This document shows positions 51,315 to 59,942 of a stretch of DNA of 59,942 bases, in pieces. The notes under the pieces were generated by a model. That model was not told the origin of the DNA. It did no database searches and saw nothing but the letters and a program-made list of their open reading frames with translations. Source of the stretch: Anaerolineales bacterium (GTDB taxonomy: Bacteria > Chloroflexota > Anaerolineae > Anaerolineales > Villigracilaceae); contig JAEURC010000023.1 in the NCBI GenBank assembly GCA_016789025.1, positions 1 to 59,942 on the forward strand, written 5' to 3'. Made by a program: the position numbers and the translations under genes. Every line of letters starts with the position of its first letter. Position 1 is the stretch's first letter.

Positions 51315-51802
51315 TGTGACTCGCGGATTCGTTTTTCTTTCAAGCGCCGTTCTTGCCGTTCTTTTCCCTGTGTTAATTTCTGTGTTTCTTCATCGTTTTC
51401 CGCCATCAGTTGCGGTATTTCTGTCGGTTTGCCCTCGTCGTCGAGCGCGACGTACACGAGATAGGCTGTGTTGGTGTGCGAGCGTTCTCTCGTAACGGGA
51501 TTTTCAGCATGAACGTTGACTTCCGCCTCCATGGAGGTGCGTCCCGTATATGTGACCACTGCGTTGAACGTGACCAGGTCGCCGATCTTGATCGGTTCGC
51601 GGAAGGTCATCGAATCAATGGCGACGGTGACCACTTTCCGCTGGGCATGCCTCATGCAGGCAAGCGCGCCGGCTTCGTCCGCCAGTTTCATGATCCAGCC
51701 GCCGTGCACATTGCCTAGCAAGTTGGCGTGTTCGAGGTGCATGAGTTGGGATAAGGTCACACGCGATGCGCTAAAAGGTTTGGGTGATTTGATAGTTGTC
51801 AT
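51311..51802 (-). CDS. Acyl-CoA thioesterase, hot-dog fold
   Basis: 163 residues from ATG 51802; an ATG seven codons earlier is also in frame. SASRVTLSQLMHLEHANLLG, then GNVHGGWIMKLADEAGA, with the Asp/Glu of the thioesterase site, is typical of the YciA/BFIT-like acyl-CoA hydrolases. A 25-residue charged tail (KQERRLKEKR-like) extends the usual length. It is the first gene of a five-gene row with ATGA overlaps, and probably releases CoA from fatty or dicarboxylic acyl-CoAs. Confidence 0.9.
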   Translation of the reverse strand: MTTIKSPKPFSASRVTLSQLMHLEHANLLGNVHGGWIMKLADEAGALACMRHAQRKVVTVAIDSMTFREPIKIGDLVTFNAVVTYTGRTSMEAEVNVHAENPVTRERSHTNTAYLVYVALDDEGKPTEIPQLMAENDEETQKLTQGKERQERRLKEKRIRESQ

Positions 51803-51889
51803 TATTGTAAGAAAGTTTACCATGCGACAGGACGAATGTGGGATGAGAATAAGGCTATTGCCGCGTAACCTTTCTGACGTTTAACCGAC

Positions 51890-54634
51890 ATGGAGTTGAT
51901 GCCGCTTCATTTTGTCCATCAATATTCTAACGTCACAACTAACACTGCTAAAAATATGCCAAACTCACTCCTTTTTGAAACTTGCACACAGGAACCATTG
52001 GTCCATGAATTGATTGCCTATCAGGCGGAAAGATCGCCGCAAAAGCCCGCTATCCAGTTCGGCGGCGAGTGTATCGCCTACGCGGAGTTGATCGGGCGCA
52101 CCAACCAACTGGCGCGGTATTTGCGAGGCGAGGGGGTTGTGGCTGGCGCGCGGATCGCCATCTTACTGAATCGCTCCATCGAGATGGTAACAGGTATTTT
52201 AGGATGTCTCATCGCTGGAGCCGCATACATCCCGATCGACCCGGCCTATCCTCGGGAGCGCGTGGATGAAATCCTTGAAAATTCTAATTCCCTATTTTGC
52301 ATTACTCAAATCGGTCTGTTTCAAGCTTCGCCGAACTCCGCGGTGAAAGTTATTTTGTTAGACGCCGTTTCGAAAAGCATCCAGCATTTCCCTTCGGATG
52401 TTTTGGAAAATATTTCCTCCGAGAAAGACTTGGCTTATATTATTTATACTTCAGGCTCTACCGGGACGCCAAAGGGCGTGATGGTTTCTCATGGCAGCCT
52501 TCGAAATTTTGTCAGGGTCTCTCAATCCGGGCTGGATGTCGCTTCGGATGATGTGTATCTTCAGAGCGCGTCCATTTCTTATGCGGTTGCTGTGCGCCAA
52601 ATTATGGTGCCGTTATCGCGTGGAGCCACGCTGGTCGTCGCCTCCGATGAACAAATGCGCGACCCGCTGAGATTATTCGAGGAGATCAAGAGGAAGCGCG
52701 TCACCTTGATCGATGTGGTGCCATCCTATTGGCGGATGATCATTAAACGGTTACAGGATTTGCCAGAGGCTAGCCGTAGCGATTTGTTGCAAAACCATCT
52801 GCGCAGGATCGTATGCGTGGGGGAGGCTTTGCGAATGGAAACTCCGCGAGAGTGGAGGGCGCTAGCGGGCAACAAGGTAAAGCTTGTCAATATTTTTGGG
52901 CAAACGGAAACGACAGGCGTGGTTGCCACTTATCCAATCCCGTCCGCCGGGGATGATGGGCTTGCTTGTGCTGTGCCAATTGGACAGGCGATTGCTCAGA
53001 CGCGCCTGTACATCCTGAATGAGCGTATGGAGCCGGTCCCGCCGGGGGAAACCGGAGGATTATTCATCAGCAACCCATGCCTGGCGGATGGTTATATACA
53101 GTTGCCTGAACTCACGACAAAGAAGTTCATTAGCAACCCCTTTGACGATGGAATAAGTTGCCGCCTCTACCGGACAGGGGACGTTGTGCGACAACGCGAA
53201 GACGGAAATATCGAATTCGTGGGCCGCAGTGACTCGCAGATAAAGATCCGCGGTCAGCGACTTGAACTCGGCGAGGTGGAATCGGTTCTACGAGGTTGTC
53301 CCGAGGTGGAGGATTGCGCGATTCTTGTGTTGAAAGATCAGGTCGGGGAGGATTATCTAGCGGCGTACATTGTTCCTGCGCATGAAAGTGTTGCTCTGGC
53401 GGAGATTCGCGCGCATTGTCGACAAAAAATGCCCAACTTCATGATCCCCTCCCGATTTATTACGCTGCAAAAGATGCCTCTATCTACCAACGGGAAACTG
53501 GATCGCCGGGCGCTTGCTCAGATTCGAGGCGCGAAGTCCCTGGGGTCTGTGATTGAGCCGCCGAGAAATATTGCCGAGAGTAAACTCATGGTTATTTGGC
53601 GCGAGTTGTTGCAACAGCCTGAATTTGGAATCCATGATGATTTCTTTGATCTTGGCGGGCATTCTTTCATGGCAGTGAGGTTGATTTCTCGGATTGAGCG
53701 CGAATTTGGAATTCATCTTCCATTGGGCGCTATTTTGAATGCTCCCACAATTTCCAGCCAGGCGATTTTGCTGGGACAAGCCAACACGAGTTGGCGTCAA
53801 GAGCGGATTCTGGTTCCCATCAATCCCAATGGGAACAAGCCCATCTTGTTCGGCATCCATGGACATGAAGGAGGGGTGTTGTACTTCCGCTTCATCGCAA
53901 GACAATTACCTGCCGATCAGCCCTTCTATGCTCTTCAAGCGCAAGGTGTGGACGGCGTAGCTCCAGCCCTCCGGCGAATCGAGGATATGGCTCTGCTCTA
54001 TCTTCGAGAAATCAAGAAACTACAACCTCACGGACCCTATTATCTTTGTGGATTTTCACTAGGAGGGGAGATCGCCTACGAGATGGCACAACAACTCTTG
54101 AAGCGAGGCGAGCAGGTAAAGTTGTTATTGATGCTCGACACACGAAACCCGGAGCGATTAGCGCGAACCCGCGAGTTTGCGGAGAATCGAACTTTTCTCG
54201 ATGAGACAGATCGAACCATACAGTGGCATATCCGTCGCCTATCACAAACGGGCTTAAAGGGAAAAGTTGGGTACGTTTGGATGCTCCTCCAGACAAAGAT
54301 CTTGCGCGTCACGCTTTTCAGTCTGGCTGCTCTCGCGTATGCAATCAAGTGGCGTCTTTCAGACCGCATGTTGCTTGCCTATTTGCGCACAGCGCATAGT
54401 AAAGCATTGCATGAATATTTCCCCCAGCCCTATGCGGGCAAAGTAACGTTGTTCCGATCGAGCCAAACCGAAGAAGAAAGTTCCGATCAAGCGCCCTGGA
54501 GTTGGGAGGCTCTTGCCTTGGGCGGCTTCGAGAAACATCGCTTTAACGCCTCTCATAACATAATCGCCGAAGAGTATGCTCCTGAAGTGGCGCAGAAAAT
54601 CAAGGAATGCCTTGAACGCGCTTTTAGAGATTGA
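51890..54634 (+). CDS. One-module NRPS-like protein, A-PCP-TE
   Basis: 914 residues. An adenylation domain (about 40-540) has YIIYTSGSTGTPKGVMVS, FGQTETTG, YRTGD and the catalytic Lys536 in NGKLDRR. A carrier domain (about 560-630) has Ser592 in LGGHSFM for the phosphopantetheine. A thioesterase (about 640-910) has Ser723 in GFSLGGE, an Asp near 746 and a His near 889 (NASHNII). There is no condensation domain. At the position of the Asp that normally binds an amino group (LQSASISYAVAVRQ aligned to the usual FDASVWE) the residue is Ala232, as in enzymes that activate keto or aryl acids. It stands alone, divergent from the thioesterase row. Confidence 0.92.
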   Translation: MELMPLHFVHQYSNVTTNTAKNMPNSLLFETCTQEPLVHELIAYQAERSPQKPAIQFGGECIAYAELIGRTNQLARYLRGEGVVAGARIAILLNRSIEMVTGILGCLIAGAAYIPIDPAYPRERVDEILENSNSLFCITQIGLFQASPNSAVKVILLDAVSKSIQHFPSDVLENISSEKDLAYIIYTSGSTGTPKGVMVSHGSLRNFVRVSQSGLDVASDDVYLQSASISYAVAVRQIMVPLSRGATLVVASDEQMRDPLRLFEEIKRKRVTLIDVVPSYWRMIIKRLQDLPEASRSDLLQNHLRRIVCVGEALRMETPREWRALAGNKVKLVNIFGQTETTGVVATYPIPSAGDDGLACAVPIGQAIAQTRLYILNERMEPVPPGETGGLFISNPCLADGYIQLPELTTKKFISNPFDDGISCRLYRTGDVVRQREDGNIEFVGRSDSQIKIRGQRLELGEVESVLRGCPEVEDCAILVLKDQVGEDYLAAYIVPAHESVALAEIRAHCRQKMPNFMIPSRFITLQKMPLSTNGKLDRRALAQIRGAKSLGSVIEPPRNIAESKLMVIWRELLQQPEFGIHDDFFDLGGHSFMAVRLISRIEREFGIHLPLGAILNAPTISSQAILLGQANTSWRQERILVPINPNGNKPILFGIHGHEGGVLYFRFIARQLPADQPFYALQAQGVDGVAPALRRIEDMALLYLREIKKLQPHGPYYLCGFSLGGEIAYEMAQQLLKRGEQVKLLLMLDTRNPERLARTREFAENRTFLDETDRTIQWHIRRLSQTGLKGKVGYVWMLLQTKILRVTLFSLAALAYAIKWRLSDRMLLAYLRTAHSKALHEYFPQPYAGKVTLFRSSQTEEESSDQAPWSWEALALGGFEKHRFNASHNIIAEEYAPEVAQKIKECLERAFRD

Positions 54635-54670
54635 AAATTATGTCGGAGAGGGGAAACGTATCGTCAACCT

Positions 54671-55048
54671 TCAATCCATATCCTGTCGCATTTCGCCGCT
54701 ATCCAGGGTATGGAGAAGTTCGGGGCTATCCGTGAGTACGTCAATCATGCCGTAGGATAGTTCCTGCATCATCGGCGCGAGGGGTACTTGCGCGGGCGGG
54801 GAAATACGTTTTGGGGTGGGAGGGCAAGCCAGGCGGGGTTTGTCTGAATCGTCTGCCCGCCTGCGGACGATGCGCGGGTCGTTGGTCAAGGAGCCGACGT
54901 GGTAACCCATCACGGAATAGACTTCGCGCTGGGGGGTGACCCATCCTATATATTCGCCTGCGCGGTTGAAGATATAGGGGTATACGAGGAAGGCGTCCGC
55001 TTCACCTTGGGAGTTATAGACGGGAATAATACGGGTTTGGGTTGCCAT
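54671..55048 (-). CDS. Small protein, beta-flower-like fold
   Basis: 125 residues. IPVYNSQGEADAFLVYPYIF and GEYIGWVTPQREVYSVMGYH repeat an aromatic/glycine pattern seen in four-fold beta-flower proteins, a small domain of unknown role. The C-terminal half is Pro-rich and disordered-looking. It lies 2 bases after the GtrA gene and is likely part of its operon. Confidence 0.6.
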   Translation of the reverse strand: MATQTRIIPVYNSQGEADAFLVYPYIFNRAGEYIGWVTPQREVYSVMGYHVGSLTNDPRIVRRRADDSDKPRLACPPTPKRISPPAQVPLAPMMQELSYGMIDVLTDSPELLHTLDSGEMRQDMD

Positions 55049-55050
55049 AC

Positions 55051-55502
55051 TTATTCCACATCATTATACGTCCAGTAGCGGTTCACGAAATAATTCCAAA
55101 GCATTACAATTCCGATCGCGATGGCGAGGGTGGCGTTTTTTGCCAGCATCTCCGGCGTGAATGAGGTGAGTATGCCGAGGGATGCGAACAGCCTTTCCAT
55201 GGGCGGCTCAACATAATGGAGGATGGGAACGCGGATAGCGATTCCTGCCGCGTTGACCACGAAGAACATCCCCAGTTGTTGAAGGATATGGCGCGAGCGT
55301 GATTCCGGGTACGTCCAGTAGCGGTTGCCGGTGAAGTTATTGGCAACCGCGCAAACGAACGAAATTGTTCCCGCGTAAACGAGCCGCATGGCGAACAGGC
55401 GGGTGAGCAAGTTCATCACGCCAAAATCTACAAGCGAACCAATGGCGCCTACAGTGGCAAATTTCAGGAAGCGAATGCGTTCGATCTTGTTGGTTTGAAC
55501 GG

Positions 55503-55506
<4 letters not shown>
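55051..55506 (-). CDS. GtrA-family membrane protein
   Basis: 151 residues from ATG 55506 ([13 protein letters not shown]), which overlaps the UDP-glucuronate decarboxylase stop by 4 bases. Four membrane segments and the opening [20 protein letters not shown] are typical of GtrA, with [10 protein letters not shown] later. GtrA proteins are thought to help move lipid-linked sugars across the membrane for cell-surface polysaccharides or teichoic acids, which fits the neighbouring sugar-nucleotide gene. Confidence 0.92.
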
Positions 55507-56459
<953 letters not shown>

Positions 56460-56462
56460 GTG

Positions 56463-58082
56463 TTATCTCCAATCGATTTTTGTGACCAGCCCATCGCCCG
56501 TCACTTGAAATGCCTGACCGTTGCCGGTATCCACCAGCCAAAGATTCCCCTGGTAGACGACCGCAAGAAAGTAGCCAGATTGCCCGTCGATTTGACGCGG
56601 CGCCCAGGCGGGGATTTGCGGCTCGAGACCCGGCGCATCATTCGCAGGGAAAACTGTTCGCCGGTTGGAGCCATCGCGGTCCATGACGACGACTCGGTAG
56701 CGGCTGGTTTCGCTCTGCTCGTGAAAGATGGCTTGCAGGTACGCCACTTGATATTGTCGTTCGCGCGAACTGGCTTGGGTCGGCGATGCGTTTGGGTAGG
56801 CAAACATGCCGGTCTGCAACGCAATATCGACAGTGGCGTCATTTTCAAACGAGGTGGCGCGGATGTCAAAGAACGGCGAATCTTCAGCGTTCACTAGACT
56901 GGGTGGGGGCGCATGAGTTACATAGTAAAGGGTTTTTCCATCGGCGCCCCACGAAATTGACGGAAGCCATGCCCAGTCGCTGTGTGTGTTGAGAGGGACG
57001 ATATCGATAAGCGGTTTGATGTATTTGCCGTCCAAATCCACCGTGCCGATGCCGTCTGGGCGGGCGTATGCTAATTTTCCATCGGCGGAGAATGCGAATG
57101 TCATACCCCACCAGCCGTATACGCCGCCGGCGTTTGCATCCAGAATTTTTTTCTTTTCGCCGGTCGAGATGCTGTAGCGCCAGAGGTCGTTGTTTGCCTG
57201 CCAGCCGGGCGCGGTGGCGCGCGGTTCAACCGTGGTGTAGGCGACGGAACTCGTGCCGGGAATCCAATCGGCGAAGTGCACTACATTCGACACGCTGGTG
57301 GGGAAGGGTTTACTGCCGGGTTTGGTGCGAACCGCCCACAAGACGTTGATCTCTCTGTCGGCGGGCTTGGTGGATTTGCGGGTGTAGATGAGGTAATCGC
57401 CGCGCGGCGAGACGCGGAAGATGCGCCCATCGAGGTCGCCGGTGGTGACGAGTGGAAAGCGGTTTGCGGTGGAGGTGTCGATGATCCATGCGTTGCCGCC
57501 CGCGATGTAGGCAAGTTTGCCGGGGATGGGCAGGGGCGCGAAGGATGTTTGGGCGCCGATCATCACGATCTCCGGTATTGCCTCTACGAGAATTGCGGAT
57601 TTGACGATGGATTTGCTGATCTCCACGCCGTCTTCCAGCATGCGGCGGTAGGTTACTTCTTGCGAGCCGTTTTCCCCGGCTTGCACGAGGCGCGTTTCGC
57701 CCTCGGGCAGTGATTCGTTTCGCACAATTTGTTTTTCAAATGGGATGATTTGTTCTTCGGTTTCGAATATTTCCAACACGCGGATGATGACAACCGAATC
57801 TCCATCGTTGAGCACCGTGTAGACCGGCGGCTCGGCGCGATCCAAATTTCCGAACGCGATGCCGGCGGTTTGCAATGCCTGTTGCACTGTGCTCCCGGCG
57901 GGGATGGTGAAGGTTTGCGCCGCGCCATCGACGGTGACAGAGATGGTCGCATCTTGGCTAGCGATTTGCGGTGAGCGGCATCCGTTCAGGGCGAGGGTAA
58001 TGCTGAGGAGGAGGAGCAGGCTTCCCCTGAGTCGACGCGCGGGTTTCGTCGAAGCGTTTCGCGTGAGAAAGTTTCGGCGCAT
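56463..58082 (-). CDS. Lipoprotein with DUF348, G5 and beta-propeller regions
   Basis: 539 residues. A lipoprotein signal ends LALNGC (Cys35). Residues about 45-95 (ISVTVDGAAQTFTIPAGSTV) are a ubiquitin-like DUF348 domain, about 103-178 a G5 domain (EEQIIPFEKQIVRNESLPEG), and about 185-535 repeated beta sheets with TolB/WD40-like motifs (LAYIAGGNAWIID, FRVSPRGDYLIYTR, ISWGADGKTLYYV). It should sit outside the membrane. G5 domains often bind cell-wall glycans. Role unknown; the genes beside it act on surface sugars. Confidence 0.85.
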   Translation of the reverse strand: MRRNFLTRNASTKPARRLRGSLLLLLSITLALNGCRSPQIASQDATISVTVDGAAQTFTIPAGSTVQQALQTAGIAFGNLDRAEPPVYTVLNDGDSVVIIRVLEIFETEEQIIPFEKQIVRNESLPEGETRLVQAGENGSQEVTYRRMLEDGVEISKSIVKSAILVEAIPEIVMIGAQTSFAPLPIPGKLAYIAGGNAWIIDTSTANRFPLVTTGDLDGRIFRVSPRGDYLIYTRKSTKPADREINVLWAVRTKPGSKPFPTSVSNVVHFADWIPGTSSVAYTTVEPRATAPGWQANNDLWRYSISTGEKKKILDANAGGVYGWWGMTFAFSADGKLAYARPDGIGTVDLDGKYIKPLIDIVPLNTHSDWAWLPSISWGADGKTLYYVTHAPPPSLVNAEDSPFFDIRATSFENDATVDIALQTGMFAYPNASPTQASSRERQYQVAYLQAIFHEQSETSRYRVVVMDRDGSNRRTVFPANDAPGLEPQIPAWAPRQIDGQSGYFLAVVYQGNLWLVDTGNGQAFQVTGDGLVTKIDWR

Positions 58083-58106
58083 TTTATCCGGTGTATAATC
58101 CGTGCG

Positions 58107-58694
58107 CTATCGAATTCGACCGACGATGGTCATGATGCCGTCAGCGATGGTGATGGTTTCGATGCGAAGTCCGGTGGCGACGGGACCGAATGAACCGGTG
58201 TACGCCTCTTCGATGATGGCGGTGATCGTTTCGTTGATGCCCTCGGGCGCGGGGAAGGGACCGAAGTCTGCTGAGGCGATCTCGATTGTCGGCTTGCCAT
58301 CCGCATCGACGCCGACATTGACGATGATGCCGATGTTGGCGGCGAACACGCCTTGCTGGGTCTTGCCGTAAATTTTCATTTGCCCGTCGCGCAAATACAC
58401 TTGCGGATCGGTGATGAGCGGCGTTGAATTCTCTTGTTGCAGGCTCGGGTCGCTTTGCAGGCGCAAGGCAAGATAGGATGTGATCTGCGGTTCGGTGATG
58501 GCGATGGTTACCACGCCGCTGACCAAACCGTCTTCGATGGATTTTTTGATCCCATCTTGCAGGCTTTGCGCGGCTTCGGTGGAGACGGGGATCGGAGTGA
58601 GGTCTGAGTAATCCGGTCCGCCGGCGTAGAGCGTGCAGGCGAGCGAGGCGAGGATGAGAGCGATGAAAAAGACGCTGGATTTGTTGGGTTTCAT
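58107..58694 (-). CDS. Lipoprotein of unknown function
   Basis: 195 residues from ATG 58694 (MKPNKSSVFF). A signal ends LASLACT, the Cys near residue 16 being the likely lipid anchor. The rest is a mostly beta-stranded domain with LVSGVVTIAITEPQITSYLA and TIEIASADFGPFPAP, resembling LmeA/DUF2993-type or lipid-binding proteins, but not closely enough to name it. It lies 24 bases upstream of the G5 lipoprotein gene and may be co-transcribed with it. Confidence 0.78.
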   Translation of the reverse strand: MKPNKSSVFFIALILASLACTLYAGGPDYSDLTPIPVSTEAAQSLQDGIKKSIEDGLVSGVVTIAITEPQITSYLALRLQSDPSLQQENSTPLITDPQVYLRDGQMKIYGKTQQGVFAANIGIIVNVGVDADGKPTIEIASADFGPFPAPEGINETITAIIEEAYTGSFGPVATGLRIETITIADGIMTIVGRIR

Positions 58695-58705
58695 TTTTGT
58701 GTATT

Positions 58706-58733
58706 CGTAAATCGTAAATCGAAGGGTATTATA
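58706..58733. promoter_or_regulatory. Divergent promoter region with heptamer repeat
   Basis: CGTAAAT, CGTAAAT and a drifting third unit (58706-58726) run into TATTATA. On the minus strand this reads TATAAT (58733-58728) with a leader of about 30 bases for the lipoprotein gene; on the plus strand it lies just before the scpB start. Confidence 0.45.
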
Positions 58734-58735
58734 GC

Positions 58736-59317
58736 ATGAGCAATTCTGAGGCTCCTCCAGAGCAAAATTCCGAAACCGAATTGTCACTTTCAGCAAAACT
58801 GGAAGCCATGTTGTTCGTTTCAGGCGAGCCTGTGGCGACCGCGCAATTAGCGGCGGCGCTGGATGTTGCTCCTTCAGTTATCGAGCGCGGATTGAACGAG
58901 TTACACGTCTCGCTTTCGACTCGCGGCTTGCGCCTCCAACGGAACGCCGGGCGTGTGCAGTTAACGACCGCGCCGCAACTTGCCGAACTCATAGAGCATT
59001 TTCTCGGACTTGAAGCCACGTCTCACCTTAGCCGCGCCGCGCTGGAAACATTGGCGATCATCGCCTATCAGCAACCGGTCACGCGCCCGCAAATTGACTC
59101 GATCCGCGGCGTGAACAGTGACAGCATGATGAAGAGTCTCTTGCACAAGAATCTAATCCTCGAGTCGGGTCGCGCCGACGGGCCGGGCCGCCCGATCTTA
59201 TATTCCACTACGCCTGAATTTTTACAGCACTTTGGGTTGAACTCGATCCTTGAAATGCCCTCGTTGGCAAAACCTGAGGATGAAGAGTCGAAGCAGGATG
59301 AGTTGTTAAAAGGGTAG
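58736..59317 (+). CDS. scpB: Segregation and condensation protein B (ScpB)
   Basis: 193 residues. LEAMLFVSGEPVATAQLAAAL, the winged-helix part, and SRAALETLAIIAYQQPVTRP plus QIDSIRGVNSDSMMKSLL are ScpB hallmarks. ScpB joins ScpA and SMC in the bacterial condensin ring that folds and separates the chromosome. No ribosome site is evident before the ATG. scpA is not in the window, although it commonly precedes scpB. A long hairpin follows. Confidence 0.95.
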   Translation: MSNSEAPPEQNSETELSLSAKLEAMLFVSGEPVATAQLAAALDVAPSVIERGLNELHVSLSTRGLRLQRNAGRVQLTTAPQLAELIEHFLGLEATSHLSRAALETLAIIAYQQPVTRPQIDSIRGVNSDSMMKSLLHKNLILESGRADGPGRPILYSTTPEFLQHFGLNSILEMPSLAKPEDEESKQDELLKG

Positions 59318-59335
59318 CATAATTGCGCGCGGAAG

Positions 59336-59391
59336 AACGCTAAAAAACGCTGATTCGACAAGGTAAATCTGCCCGAATCAGCGTTTCATTT
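59336..59391 (+). terminator. Hairpin after scpB, terminator or repeat
   Basis: AAACGCTGATTCG pairs with CGAATCAGCGTTT around a 17-base loop and is followed by CATTTTATT. The stem is perfect. The GCTGATTC words also occur in the repeat at 24428, so a repeat may have taken over as terminator. The stretch 59318-59681 holds only this and the next repeat. Confidence 0.7.
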
Positions 59392-59482
59392 TATTGACTC
59401 TCCCGTAATGAATGGGAAAGAGCTTTATCACGAAGTAACAAAGGGGAGGAAAGGGGAGTGTCCAACATCAAACACATCCACT

Positions 59483-59597
59483 GTCATGTCGCCCTCCCGA
59501 AGGATATCGGGACGATGTGAGCGACAGCGAAGGGTCTCTGAGATTATCGGTAAGATTCTTCGCCGCAAAGAGCAAAAGCGCGGCTCAGAATGACATA
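59483..59597. repeat. TGTCGCCCTCC ... CTCAGAATGACAT repeat
   Basis: Inverted ends CATGTCGCCCT and CTCAGAATGACAT, inner CCCGAAGGATATCGGGA palindrome and GTGAGCGACAGCGAAGGGTC. It belongs to the family of 34641 and 11671. Confidence 0.78.
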
Positions 59598-59681
59598 CTT
59601 GGACACTTCTTCTTTATGTTTGAAAAGAGTTTTCACGTTAAAAACGGTGGAGCCATTTTGTTTCAAACAGAGTCTGATGGG

Positions 59682-59942
59682 TTATCGCAAATAACTTCCC
59701 GCGCCGACAAAAATATCCATCAAAGATTTTCGCACTTGCAGATCATCCACGTATACGCCGTTGTGTGAGCGTGAGGAGTGGATCATCCTTGAGCCGCCGA
59801 GCGACATGCCGACGTGGGTGATATGTTTGTCGTCGTCTTCGCTGAAGAAGATCAGGTCGCCGAGTTCATACGGCGGCTCGACGGGTTTCGCCGCGTTGCT
59901 TTGCATGTCGGCGTCGCGGGGGATTTCGATTCCGATCCAACG
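59682..59942 (-). CDS. NlpC/P60-family peptidase, partial (runs off the window end)
   Basis: The frame is open from 59942 down to a TAA at 59682, giving the last 86 residues. IPRDADMQ, GDLIFFSEDDDKHITHVGMS and GGSRMIHSSRSHNGV are the second half of an NlpC/P60 domain, with the catalytic His in THVGM. The catalytic Cys would lie to the right, outside the window. Such enzymes cut peptide bonds in cell-wall peptidoglycan, so an exported protein is expected. Confidence 0.88.
   Translation of the reverse strand, partial: RWIGIEIPRDADMQSNAAKPVEPPYELGDLIFFSEDDDKHITHVGMSLGGSRMIHSSRSHNGVYVDDLQVRKSLMDIFVGAGSYLR

Overview
The window looks like chromosomal DNA from a heterotrophic member of the Chloroflexota, most likely class Anaerolineae. 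This is an inference from gene content (Rnk/GreA-type factor, FbaB aldolase, ScpB, many Cys-anchored lipoproteins, split biotin carboxylases, GT39/GT87 membrane transferases, CaiB/HyuAB catabolic genes) and from a moderately high GC content; no rRNA or other phylogenetic marker is present. I found no tRNA, rRNA, CRISPR array or intact insertion sequence.

Layout. 1-2.4 kb: a FAD/[2Fe-2S] molybdenum-hydroxylase subunit fusion and a membrane protein, then a hypothetical gene. 2.6-7.4 kb: aldolase, Rnk, a secreted serine-protease lipoprotein and small genes. 7.5-8.3 kb: an AT-rich membrane protein. 8.4-18.3 kb: a catabolic block (CaiB/BaiF CoA-transferase, ThDP enzyme, HyuA, HyuB, FAD oxidoreductase, SDR), its genes separated by repeat elements. 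18.3-24.4 kb: surface polysaccharide genes (two GT4, O-antigen ligase, GT2, nucleotidyltransferase-like). 24.6-28.6 kb: B12/radical SAM protein, SDR, membrane protein, EamA transporter. 28.8-36.4 kb (minus strand): a methylcrotonyl-CoA-carboxylase-like operon (carboxyltransferase, DUF1579, biotin carboxylase, GT87-like, biotin carrier, MaoC hydratase, CitE-like lyase, GT87-like). 36.5-37.0 kb: BrnT/BrnA toxin-antitoxin. 37.3-47 kb: esterase lipoprotein, two-component system, cysteine desulfurase-rhodanese fusion, oxidoreductase, Nudix, a cNMP-domain histidine kinase, DUF1295 protein. 47.3-51.8 kb: five genes joined by ATGA overlaps (thioesterase, ChlI-type ATPase, GNAT, GT39-like, RsmD). 51.9-54.6 kb: a one-module NRPS-like protein (A-PCP-TE). 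54.7-58.7 kb: lipoproteins, UDP-glucuronate decarboxylase, GtrA and a small protein. 58.7-59.9 kb: ScpB and a partial NlpC/P60 protein.

The strongest unexplained signal is the density of small repeats. There are palindromic elements, a roughly 200-bp hairpin element present twice, and degenerate tandem repeats whose unit differs from site to site but whose period is almost always 7 bases. Many lie inside genes without breaking the frame, so they add repeat-encoded peptides to otherwise conserved enzymes (molybdenum hydroxylase subunit, biotin carboxylase, biotin carrier, carboxyltransferase, radical SAM protein, ThDP enzyme, GT39, nucleotidyltransferase, O-antigen ligase tail, HyuB tail). Two other observations stand out: both GT87-like genes of the carboxylase operon are interrupted by a single in-frame TAG where Trp is plausible, and the NRPS-like protein lacks the Asp that normally holds an amino-acid amine, suggesting a keto or aryl acid substrate.
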